From the NCBI GenBank assembly GCA_030731635.1, contig JANQTR010000064.1:1-5689 (forward strand): a stretch of DNA of 5,689 nucleotides. The letters run 5' to 3'. A model generated the notes under the pieces. The model was not told the origin of the DNA. It worked only from the letters and a program-made list of their open reading frames with translations, and did not search any database. A program made the position numbers and the translations under genes. This document shows positions 1-5,689 of this stretch, in pieces (position 1 is the stretch's first letter; each line of letters starts with the position of its first letter). The stretch is from Erythrobacter sp. (GTDB lineage Bacteria > Pseudomonadota > Alphaproteobacteria > Sphingomonadales > Sphingomonadaceae).

Positions 1-864
1 CCCGAATTCCTGCGCGAAGGCGCGGCGATCGGCGATTTCAAGCGGCCCGACCGGATCGTGATTGGCGCTGAAGACGAATTCGGCCGCGAGGTGATGCGCG
101 AAGTCTATCGCCCGCTGTACCTTAACGAATCGCCGATCCTGTTCACATCACGCCGCACCAGCGAACTGATCAAATACGCCGCCAACGCCTTCCTTGCGAC
201 CAAGATCACCTTCATCAACGAAATGGCTGATCTGTGCGAGAAAGTCGGCGCGAATGTGCAAGACGTGTCGCGCGGGATCGGGATGGACAACCGCATCGGA
301 TCAAAGTTCCTGCATGCCGGGCCCGGCTATGGCGGATCGTGCTTCCCCAAGGACACGCTTGCGCTGCTCAAGACGGCTGAGGATTACGACAGCCCGACCC
401 GGATTGTCGAAGCGGTGGTGAAGGTCAACGACAGCCGCAAACGCGCGATGGGCCGCAAGGTGGTCGACGCGCTTGGCGGTGTGGACGCAGCGCGCGGCAA
501 AAAGGCCGCGCTGCTGGGCCTGACGTTCAAGCCGAACACCGATGACATGCGCGATTCGCCAGCGATTGCCGTGGCGCAGACGCTGACGGACGCGGGCGTT
601 GCAGTGGCGGCCTATGATCCCGAAGGCATGGAGCAGGCCCGCCCGCTGCTGCCGCAAGTCACGATGTGCGATGATCCCTACGCCGCGATTGAAGGCGCGG
701 ATGTCGTGGTGATCGTGACCGAATGGGACGCCTTCCGCGCGCTCGATTTCAAGCGGGTCAAGGAACTCGCCAACGCCCCGGTGCTGGTTGACCTGCGCAA
801 CATCTACAAACCCGAAGATATGGCGGCGGCGGGCTTCACCTATGTGAGCGTTGGGCGGGCCTGA
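1..864 (+). CDS. ugd: UDP-glucose 6-dehydrogenase, C-terminal 287 residues (5' truncated by window edge)
   Basis: This enzyme oxidises UDP-glucose to UDP-glucuronate with two NAD+ in the cytoplasm, supplying precursors for exopolysaccharide, capsule or LPS. The reading frame is open from base 1 and begins inside the protein at PEFLREGAAI, a conserved segment of the family, so about 150 residues (the N-terminal NAD-binding domain) lie upstream. Counting from the first codon here, the central dimerisation domain carries the conserved ELIKYAANAF segment (residues 55-64, with the family Lys and Asn) and the catalytic-cysteine motif GYGGSCFPKDT (109-119, Cys114). The C-terminal UDP-binding domain starts near residue 167 and contains GLTFKPNTDDMRDSP (173-187). 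It ends normally at TGA 862-864. The GTG at 58 is internal and is not the start. The 3' end overlaps the convergent membrane-protein gene by 25 bp. The family call is firm; closely related UDP-sugar dehydrogenases cannot be excluded from this part alone. Confidence 0.95.
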   Translation, partial: PEFLREGAAIGDFKRPDRIVIGAEDEFGREVMREVYRPLYLNESPILFTSRRTSELIKYAANAFLATKITFINEMADLCEKVGANVQDVSRGIGMDNRIGSKFLHAGPGYGGSCFPKDTLALLKTAEDYDSPTRIVEAVVKVNDSRKRAMGRKVVDALGGVDAARGKKAALLGLTFKPNTDDMRDSPAIAVAQTLTDAGVAVAAYDPEGMEQARPLLPQVTMCDDPYAAIEGADVVVIVTEWDAFRALDFKRVKELANAPVLVDLRNIYKPEDMAAAGFTYVSVGRA

Positions 865-1661
865 CTAGCAGTCTGGCCACCAAGCCAGTGGCGGCGGTTT
901 TCCGCTTGGGAAAGCCGCCACACCAGCGCCGCCAGCACCATCGCACCGCCCGCCATCGCTGCCCAGCCGATGGGGGCAAATTCCTGCCCGCCGCGCGCAT
1001 AGATCGCCAGCAGCGCCCAGCAGAACACCAGCCCGTAAAGCGGCGCGCCGCGCACCCGCGCGGTTGCAATCGCTGCGATAATCGCGCCGATGGCCACCAT
1101 CACGGCGGCAACTTCTGGCGACTGATCGCCCCCGCCCACGCCGTAGAATTTGAGCGTTGCCGAGATATTGACGATGCTCGCCGCGGTCAGCCATGCGGCC
1201 AGCGCGCTGAACACCGGCGCGACCAGCCAGCGTTCCCCCCGCGACAGTGCAGGCGCGGCCACCAGCGCGCGCAGCACCAGCAGCAGCCCGCCCAGCGAGA
1301 CAAGGATGATGACCGCTGAAATCGCGGTGAGATTGGCGAATTGGGTATAGGTTGCCCACACCCCCTGCGCAGCCAAGGCGACCGCTGCGGGCCAGCTGAT
1401 CTGACGAAGCAGCGCATTGCGGCGCTGCGCGGGAAGCGCCTGCCACACGGCGAACACCGCCGAAAACAGGAACAACGGCCCCCAGATCGCAAAGGCCCAG
1501 CCCGAGGGCGTCACCAGCGTGCGGACAGAGTCCGAACGGCTGCCGATCGGTTCACCAAGCCCGAACTGCGGCAGGAAGGTCGCGCCGATCTGCACCACCA
1601 CCGCGACAATAACGGCGGCGCGCTGCCACCCGGAACGCGAAACGGAAACGGGGTTGTCCAT
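840..1661 (-). CDS. Polytopic membrane protein, TspO/tryptophan-rich sensory protein-like
   Basis: This is a 273-residue integral inner-membrane protein of unknown role. About eight hydrophobic segments can be seen, roughly at residues 15-33, 53-74, 92-108, 112-136, 144-168, 183-201, 206-222 and 231-250. The motif TPSGWAFAIWGPLFLFSAVF (51-70) resembles the Pro-Gly-Trp and Trp-Gly-Pro pattern of the first helices of TspO/MBR proteins. Tryptophans recur in or near several of the segments. Classical TspO proteins are about 160 residues with five helices, so this is the longer relative often labelled tryptophan-rich sensory protein, and porphyrin or sterol binding should not be assumed. The ATG (1659-1661) is preceded by AAGGA (1673-1677) at 11 nt, which supports this start. 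The stop TAG lies inside the 3' end of ugd. No clear promoter of its own is visible in the 55 bp separating it from rnpB, so readthrough from rnpB is possible. Confidence 0.75.
   Translation of the reverse strand: MDNPVSVSRSGWQRAAVIVAVVVQIGATFLPQFGLGEPIGSRSDSVRTLVTPSGWAFAIWGPLFLFSAVFAVWQALPAQRRNALLRQISWPAAVALAAQGVWATYTQFANLTAISAVIILVSLGGLLLVLRALVAAPALSRGERWLVAPVFSALAAWLTAASIVNISATLKFYGVGGGDQSPEVAAVMVAIGAIIAAIATARVRGAPLYGLVFCWALLAIYARGGQEFAPIGWAAMAGGAMVLAALVWRLSQAENRRHWLGGQTASQARPTLT
888..921 (+). terminator. Strong hairpin 24 bp past the ugd stop, possible transcript 3' end
   Basis: GTGGCGGC (888-895) is a perfect inverted repeat of GCCGCCAC (914-921). Inside it, TTTCC (899-903) can pair with GGAAA (909-913), giving a second 5-bp stem above a 3-nt bulge. 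A smaller hairpin sits just before it: CTGGC (873-877) with GCCAG (884-888). There is no T-run after the hairpin on either strand, so it is not a classic intrinsic terminator. It lies within the coding region of the opposing membrane protein, near that protein's C-terminus. A role in ending or stabilising the ugd transcript is inferred only from its position. Confidence 0.3.
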
Positions 1662-1716
1662 GCGGTCAGGGGTCCTTGTGGTTCCAGCCGGAGGAGCGGC
1701 AGGGATCGAAACGAAA

Positions 1717-2136
<420 letters not shown>

Positions 2137-2140
2137 GGGC

Positions 2141-2169
2141 GCTATAGGCGCGAGCGTATGGGAATGCAA
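2141..2169 (-). promoter_or_regulatory. Probable promoter of rnpB
   Basis: On the minus strand, TTGCAT (2169-2164) and TATAGC (2146-2141) are separated by exactly 17 bp. They match the housekeeping -35 and -10 consensus at 3 of 6 and 4 of 6 positions. The predicted transcription start, 6-7 nt past the -10 element, falls at 2134-2135, which is the first base of the P1 helix of RNase P RNA. That agreement is the main support. The promoter lies immediately after the amidase stop codon (2178-2180), so rnpB can be expressed independently of the genes upstream. Confidence 0.6.
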
Positions 2170-2177
2170 AGCGTGTC

Positions 2178-2918
2178 CTAACGCGTCCGCCCCTGATCGC
2201 GGTCTAACAGCAATTGCCACAGGATCGCGGCAATCTCGCCATCGGGCACGCCGGTGATGTGTTCGGGCCGCCAGCGCCGTTCAAACGCCTCCACCGCCTT
2301 GGCCTGATCGGTGATGTCATAGCCGAACCGTTCCAGCGCGAGGAAAAACGATCCGTTGTTGGGAAAGGGATTGCCTGCCGCAAGGCTGATCGGGCGCGGC
2401 AGGCACAGGTTGTACTGCGCCAGCCGGTCCCACGGGAATAGCTCGCCCGGGTCAACTTTGCGCATCGGCGCGACGCAGGAATGGCCCACCACATTGGCGC
2501 GCGGGACGTCATATTGCTTCACTATCCGCGCCAGCAGCGGGATCAGCGCATCGATCTGCGCATCGGCAAAGCCGCGATAGCCCCCATTCTCGGGCGCGTG
2601 GCCAGGGTGATCCAGTTCAATCCCGATGCTGGCCGAATTCACATCCGGAATGCCGCGCCAGAACGAAGCGCCTGCGTGCCAGGCGCGGCGCGCTTCGGGC
2701 ACCAGCCGGATGACTTCGCCGTCTTCGGTGATGCAGTAATGCGCGCTGACCGACGCGGCCGGATCGCACATCCGTTCCAGCGCGGTCTCTACCGGCTTCA
2801 TTTCGGTGTAGTGCAGCACCACCATGCTGATCGGCAGGGTGCGGTCATTATGGTTGGGCGAAGGCACCTCGCGGTGCACCAGTTCGTCGTCCCGGTTATC
2901 GTCTGCGCCCCCCAGCAT
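2178..2918 (-). CDS. N-acetylmuramoyl-L-alanine amidase, AmiD-like (Amidase_2 domain), no signal peptide
   Basis: This is a zinc amidase that cuts the bond between N-acetylmuramic acid and the L-Ala of the stem peptide in murein or muropeptides. The Amidase_2 domain covers about residues 25-165. The likely zinc ligands are His36 (in VVLHYTE), His146 (in VVGHSCVAP) and Asp156 (in RKVDPG). Glu101 in SIGIELDHPGH is the likely catalytic glutamate, and the conserved SAHY and WHAG motifs are present. Residues of about 180-240 look like the small helical peptidoglycan-binding domain of AmiD, with an AVEAFERRWRP segment followed by a GVPDGEIAAIL segment. AmiD itself is an outer-membrane lipoprotein, but this protein has no signal peptide or lipobox, and an in-frame stop lies six codons upstream of the GTG. 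It therefore looks cytoplasmic, as AmpD is. The ATG is chosen because AAGG (2930-2927) lies 8 nt before it; the adjacent GTG (2921-2919) is the alternative. It is the last gene of the JAMM-chpT-amidase run, starting 10 bp after the chpT stop. Confidence 0.9.
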   Translation of the reverse strand: MLGGADDNRDDELVHREVPSPNHNDRTLPISMVVLHYTEMKPVETALERMCDPAASVSAHYCITEDGEVIRLVPEARRAWHAGASFWRGIPDVNSASIGIELDHPGHAPENGGYRGFADAQIDALIPLLARIVKQYDVPRANVVGHSCVAPMRKVDPGELFPWDRLAQYNLCLPRPISLAAGNPFPNNGSFFLALERFGYDITDQAKAVEAFERRWRPEHITGVPDGEIAAILWQLLLDRDQGRTR

Positions 2919-2928
2919 CACCGGGGCC

Positions 2929-3582
2929 TTAGCCGATCATGCCTTGCGGCTCAGGCAGCACCGCGCCCAAAACCAGCGCGCCGTCACCCAGCTTGTATTG
3001 CAGCCCGCCGTCCAATTCTTCGGCAAGTATCGCGATCATGTGGGCAGCAGCGGTACGGCTGGTGATTTCAGCAGGCGCAAGATCGCCCTGCAATGCGCGG
3101 CCGATGATTTCATCAAACGCGATCCGGTCACCGCGCGCGCGCGCCACGATCTCCACCGCGCCATCGCGCCGTTCCGCACCGATATCCAACGTCCCGCCGC
3201 GCACCAGCGAATCCAGCGCGATCTGCGCCAGATTAAGCAGCACCTTGACCGCAGGCTTGGGCAGGCTGGGTTCGGGGATGGCCCAGTTGATCGTCACCCG
3301 CTTGGCTTCGGGGGCGAGCGCTTCGATCACGCTGCGCGCCTCATCAATCGGGATCGCTTCGCCAAAACCGCCCGCGGCGCCAAACGCCAGCCGGAAGAAC
3401 TTGAGCTTGTCGGCGCTGATCCGCGCCGATTGTTCGAGCAGCTCCATGCAGCGCGCGCGCATTTCCGGATCTTTTTCATCGGCGAGCAGCTCCAACCCGT
3501 TGGAGAGCGCGCCCACAGGGGACAGCATGTCATGGCACAGGCGCGAGCACAGCATCGCGGCAAGATCGGTCTGGGAAATCAT
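2929..3582 (-). CDS. chpT: Histidine phosphotransferase ChpT
   Basis: ChpT is the cytoplasmic phosphotransfer protein of the alphaproteobacterial phosphorelay. It carries phosphate from the receiver domain of the hybrid kinase CckA to the master regulator CtrA and to CpdR, controlling cell cycle, motility and envelope functions. The 217-residue protein has the expected helical dimerisation hairpin at the N-terminus with the phospho-accepting His17 in LCHDMLSPVGALSNGLELL. After it comes a degenerate kinase-like ATPase fold (about residues 85-210) that, in the family, does not bind ATP. Length and motif match the family throughout. The ATG is the only credible start: the frame is closed by the TAG of the upstream JAMM gene just four codons earlier. 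Spacing is 9 bp from that stop and 7-10 bp to the following amidase, so the three genes are probably co-transcribed. No strong ribosome binding site is visible (GAAAG at 3600-3596 is 13 nt away), suggesting translational coupling. Confidence 0.93.
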   Translation of the reverse strand: MISQTDLAAMLCSRLCHDMLSPVGALSNGLELLADEKDPEMRARCMELLEQSARISADKLKFFRLAFGAAGGFGEAIPIDEARSVIEALAPEAKRVTINWAIPEPSLPKPAVKVLLNLAQIALDSLVRGGTLDIGAERRDGAVEIVARARGDRIAFDEIIGRALQGDLAPAEITSRTAAAHMIAILAEELDGGLQYKLGDGALVLGAVLPEPQGMIG

Positions 3583-3591
3583 ACCGGTGTT

Positions 3592-3990
3592 CTAGCTTTC
3601 GATGATGGTAAAGGAAAGAGCGGCAAAACCCGCAACATCATCGCGCCAGAACCTGACGTCGTGTCCGGCGATGATTCCCCAGATGCGCCCGTCATGCGCA
3701 GCCATTGCCCGGTCGGTGGCCGACGGGATGGGTTCGCCCAAGGGATGCGAATGGAAATAGCCGAGCACCTGACGCGCAGATCCGGCGCGCGCAGCGCGGT
3801 GGGCATCGATCAGCGCCTGCGGGTCAATCTCGAAATGGGTGGCGGGGGTGGAGTGGATATTGCGCGCAGGCACCGCCTCCACGATCCGGGCGCCCTCCCC
3901 CAGCAACAACCCGCACGCCTCACGCGGATGCTCAGCCGCAGCAGCGGCACGCATGGCGATAAGGGCTTGGCTTGTCACTTCGATATCCAT
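3592..3990 (-). CDS. JAMM/MPN-domain metallopeptidase (bacterial M67-like, Mov34/JAB family)
   Basis: This is a single-domain JAMM protein of 132 residues. The family consists of zinc metallopeptidases, related to eukaryotic deubiquitinases, that cut near or after a C-terminal glycine or an isopeptide bond. The full active-site set is present: Glu24 in PREACGLLLG, then the HSHP motif with His80 and His82, Ser90 and Asp93 in HSHPLGEPIPSATD. It should therefore bind zinc and be active. The substrate is unknown, and no ubiquitin-like, ThiS/MoaD-like or E1-like gene is visible nearby. The start at 3990 (protein beginning MDIEVTSQAL) fits the normal N-terminus of the family. An alternative ATG at 4008-4006 adds six residues and would overlap the rluD start. 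The frame is open to 4251, but that extension has no family resemblance and lies over the rluD coding region. It is the first gene of the leftward run, followed after 9 bp by chpT in the same reading frame. Confidence 0.88.
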   Translation of the reverse strand: MDIEVTSQALIAMRAAAAAEHPREACGLLLGEGARIVEAVPARNIHSTPATHFEIDPQALIDAHRAARAGSARQVLGYFHSHPLGEPIPSATDRAMAAHDGRIWGIIAGHDVRFWRDDVAGFAALSFTIIES

Positions 3991-4006
3991 CGCCCATTGC
4001 CATACC

Positions 4007-4972
4007 ATGTCCGAGATCGAAATCATCACCGGCACCATCCAAACCCCAGCCCGCCTCGACAAGGCGCTGGCCGAAGCCACGAGCATGTCGCGCGCACGGG
4101 TGCAGGGTTTGATTGATGAAGGCCGGGTCGATGTGGCCGGAAAGACCGCAACGGCCGCCTCGATGAAGGTCGCGGCCAATACCCCGTTCCGCATCATCAT
4201 CGCCGCCGCCATGCCCGCCCAGGCCGCGCCCGAAGATATTCCGCTCACCATCGCTTATGAAGATGCGCACCTGATCGTGGTCGACAAGCCTGCGGGCATG
4301 GTGGTGCACCCGGCGGTGGGCAATATCACCGGCACGCTGGTCAATGCCCTGCTGCACCACTGCGCCAAAAATGGTGGGGGTAAACTTTCGGGCATCAACG
4401 GGGTCGCCCGCCCCGGGATCGTCCACCGCATCGACAAGGATACGTCGGGCCTGTTGGTGGTCGCCAAATCGGACGCCGCGCACGAAGGGCTGGCGGTGCA
4501 ATTCGCCGCGCACACCGTCCACCGCCGCTATCTGGCGGTCTGCGCCGGGCACCCGTCGCCTGCGGAAGGAACCATCAATGCGCGGGTTGGACGGTCCGAC
4601 GCCGACCGAAAGAAAATGACGGTGCTGCCCAACAATTCCTCACGCGGGAAAACGGCGGTCACACATTACAAGGTGCTGGAACGGTTCGATCACGCAAGCC
4701 TGATCGAATGCCGCCTTGAAACCGGCAGGACCCACCAGGTGCGCGTTCACTTTGCATCAATCGGTCATGCTTTAGTGGGAGACCCAGCTTATGCACGCAT
4801 CCCAAAGCCTCTTCGCCCCGTACTTGAAGAACTGGGGTTCGCCCGGCAGGCGCTGCACGCAGCCGAGCTGGGGTTTGTCCATCCAGTGAACGGTGAAATG
4901 ATCCATTTTCGCAGCGATTTGCCCTGTGACATGCAGGAACTGATCGACCAACTGCGCCGTTCTAATCGATGA
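4007..4972 (+). CDS. rluD: 23S rRNA pseudouridine synthase, RluD type (RluA family)
   Basis: This enzyme isomerises uridines to pseudouridine in 23S rRNA. RluD acts on helix 69 (positions 1911, 1915 and 1917 in E. coli numbering). The 321-residue protein has an N-terminal S4 RNA-binding domain (about residues 15-62, with ARLDKALAEATSMSRARVQG) and then the RluA-type catalytic domain. Conserved blocks are YEDAHLIVVDKPAGMVVHP (84-102), the catalytic motif HRIDKDTSGLLVVAK (140-154, catalytic Asp143), and ETGRTHQVRVHFASIGHALVGDP near the C-terminus. The S4 domain and length point to RluD, although RluC shares this layout. The ATG at 4007 gives the normal N-terminus; the open frame further upstream runs over the JAMM gene and is not homologous. 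No good Shine-Dalgarno sequence precedes this ATG. It is divergent from the JAMM gene and is followed by rpoH on the same strand, an arrangement I recall from other alphaproteobacteria. Confidence 0.93.
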   Translation: MSEIEIITGTIQTPARLDKALAEATSMSRARVQGLIDEGRVDVAGKTATAASMKVAANTPFRIIIAAAMPAQAAPEDIPLTIAYEDAHLIVVDKPAGMVVHPAVGNITGTLVNALLHHCAKNGGGKLSGINGVARPGIVHRIDKDTSGLLVVAKSDAAHEGLAVQFAAHTVHRRYLAVCAGHPSPAEGTINARVGRSDADRKKMTVLPNNSSRGKTAVTHYKVLERFDHASLIECRLETGRTHQVRVHFASIGHALVGDPAYARIPKPLRPVLEELGFARQALHAAELGFVHPVNGEMIHFRSDLPCDMQELIDQLRRSNR

Positions 4973-5084
4973 AATGCGCGCACAAGCACGTAATATCGGC
5001 TATAGATAACCCCGTGGCCCAGTTCGCGGGATGCCCATCAGGGGTCCAGCGCAAGCGGTCGACACCAGAAAGGTTAGGCAAATA
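4973..5084 (+). promoter_or_regulatory. Leader and candidate promoter region of rpoH
   Basis: This 112-bp gap separates rluD from rpoH. It contains an AT-rich patch, TAATATCGGCTATAGATAAC (4991-5010), in otherwise GC-rich DNA. TATAGA (5001-5006) or TAATAT (4991-4996) could act as a -10 element. No convincing -35 element stands 16-18 bp upstream of either, and no heat-shock consensus (CTTGAA with CCCCATNT) is seen. A ribosome binding site is present at the downstream end: AGAAAGG (5067-5073), or the closer TTAGG (5074-5078) at 6 nt from the GTG. I see no convincing rluD terminator; the only hairpins are short, such as CCC-ATCA-GGG at 5034-5043. The promoter assignment is tentative. Confidence 0.3.
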
Positions 5085-5689
5085 GTGACCAAGTCCACAA
5101 ATGTCCGAACAAAGTCCTCTACTCTCCCGGCTTTGAACGGTGAGCAGAGTCTCAACCGCTACCTGTCGGAAATTCGCAAGTTCCCGCTGCTGACGGCTGA
5201 GCAGGAATATATGCTCGCCAAGCGGTATCAGGAACACGAAGATCCCGAAGCTGCCGCCCAGCTCGTTTCCAGCCACCTGCGACTCGTCGCGAAAATCGCG
5301 ATGGGTTACCGCGGCTATGGCCTGCCGGTGGCTGACCTGATTTCCGAAGGCAATGTCGGCCTGATGCAGGGCGTCAAGAAATTCGAACCCGATCGCGGCT
5401 TCCGCCTCGCGACCTACGCGATGTGGTGGATCAAGGCATCGATGCAGGAATTCATCCTGCGGTCGTGGAGCCTTGTCAAAATGGGCACCACCGCTGCGCA
5501 GAAGAAGCTGTTCTTCAACCTGCGCCGCATGAAAAAGCAGCTCGAAGCCTACGAGGACAGCGACCTGTCGCCTGCCGACCTGACCAAGATCGCCACCGAT
5601 CTGGGCGTGCCGGAACAGGAAGTCGTCAACATGAACCGGCGGATGATGATGGGCGGCGATGCCTCGCTCAACGTCAGCTTGCGCGGGGA
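5085..5689 (+). CDS. rpoH: RNA polymerase heat-shock sigma factor RpoH (sigma-32), N-terminal 201 residues (3' truncated)
   Basis: RpoH directs RNA polymerase to heat-shock genes such as chaperones and proteases. The visible part has sigma region 1.2 (about residues 19-50, GEQSLNRYLSEIRKFPLLTA) and region 2 (about 59-130), with the core-binding DLISEGNVGLMQGVKKFEP segment and the -10 recognition segment around FRLATYAMWWIKASMQEF. Next comes the diagnostic RpoH box QKKLFFNLR (139-147), which separates RpoH from RpoD and RpoS. Region 3 begins after it (SPADLTKIATDLGVPEQEV, 162-180). The frame remains open at the window end, so about 90-100 residues including region 4 are missing. The start is taken as GTG 5085-5087, with TTAGG 6 nt upstream. 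An in-frame ATG at 5031 has no stop between it and this GTG and would add 18 residues, but it lacks a ribosome binding site. Confidence 0.95.
   Translation, partial: MTKSTNVRTKSSTLPALNGEQSLNRYLSEIRKFPLLTAEQEYMLAKRYQEHEDPEAAAQLVSSHLRLVAKIAMGYRGYGLPVADLISEGNVGLMQGVKKFEPDRGFRLATYAMWWIKASMQEFILRSWSLVKMGTTAAQKKLFFNLRRMKKQLEAYEDSDLSPADLTKIATDLGVPEQEVVNMNRRMMMGGDASLNVSLRG

Noticed and set aside
58..864. A complete UDP-glucose dehydrogenase gene starting at GTG 58
   Set aside because: The homologous sequence continues unbroken back to base 1 (PEFLREGAAI), so GTG 58 is an internal valine codon and the gene is cut by the window edge.
1687..1700. Hairpin GCCG-GAGGAG-CGGC as an rnpB terminator
   Set aside because: The stem is only 4 bp and no U-run follows it on the minus strand.
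3839..4006. An RluD start at 3839 with 56 additional residues
   Set aside because: This stretch is antisense to the JAMM active-site gene, and the RluD family N-terminus fits the ATG at 4007.
2929..4100. CtrA boxes (TTAA-N7-TTAA) that would show feedback control of the chpT run
   Set aside because: I found no paired TTAA half-sites at the right spacing upstream of the JAMM gene or within the gaps; single TTAA or GANTC sites are not informative.
2824..4116. A 430-codon plus-strand reading frame
   Set aside because: It is antisense to the amidase, chpT and JAMM genes, all of which have clear family motifs, and its translation is Arg/Ala/His-rich in the way expected of GC-rich antisense frames.
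3991..4251. An N-terminal extension of the JAMM protein by up to 87 residues
   Set aside because: The extension is antisense to the conserved S4 domain of RluD and has no similarity to JAMM proteins; the normal N-terminus starts at 3990.
5037..5048. TCAGGGGTCC in the rpoH leader, identical to 10 bases at 1666-1675 before the membrane-protein gene
   Set aside because: It is too short and GC-rich to be called a repeat family from two copies, and the surrounding sequences do not match.

Overview
This is a GC-rich window that reads as ordinary chromosomal core sequence from an alphaproteobacterium. A member of the Sphingomonadales (Erythrobacter- or Sphingomonas-like) is my best guess. That guess rests on a ChpT-type histidine phosphotransferase, which belongs to the alphaproteobacterial CckA-ChpT-CtrA phosphorelay, on an RpoH sigma factor with a clear RpoH box, and on codon and GC use. 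It comes from recognising families, not from a database search. I see no insertion sequence, phage gene, CRISPR array or tRNA, and no sign of recent transfer.

Layout from left to right. (1) 1-864, plus strand: the 3' two thirds of a UDP-glucose 6-dehydrogenase (ugd), which makes UDP-glucuronate for surface polysaccharide; its start lies before the window. (2) 840-1661, minus strand: a polytopic membrane protein resembling the large TspO/tryptophan-rich sensory proteins. It converges on ugd and overlaps its 3' end by 25 bp; a strong hairpin lies just past the ugd stop. (3) About 1717-2136, minus strand: the RNase P RNA gene rnpB, with a 12-bp P1 helix, both halves of the conserved P4 core, and a plausible promoter at 2141-2169. 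This fills the only long stretch without a protein gene. (4) 2178-3990, minus strand: three tightly spaced genes, apparently an operon transcribed leftwards. In order these are a JAMM/MPN metallopeptidase (M67-like), chpT, and an AmiD-like N-acetylmuramoyl-L-alanine amidase. (5) 4007-4972, plus strand: an RluD-type 23S rRNA pseudouridine synthase, divergent from the JAMM gene with only 16 bp between the start codons. (6) 5085 to the end, plus strand: the first 201 codons of rpoH, preceded by a 112-bp leader.

The genes are mostly housekeeping: RNA processing (rnpB), rRNA modification (rluD), heat-shock transcription (rpoH), cell-cycle phosphorelay (chpT), and envelope or polysaccharide synthesis and turnover (ugd, amidase). 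The least explained part is the JAMM-chpT-amidase cluster. It places an orphan JAMM peptidase of unknown substrate and a peptidoglycan amidase without a signal peptide in one transcription unit with a cell-cycle phosphotransferase. I did not find a clearly new defence or mobile system.
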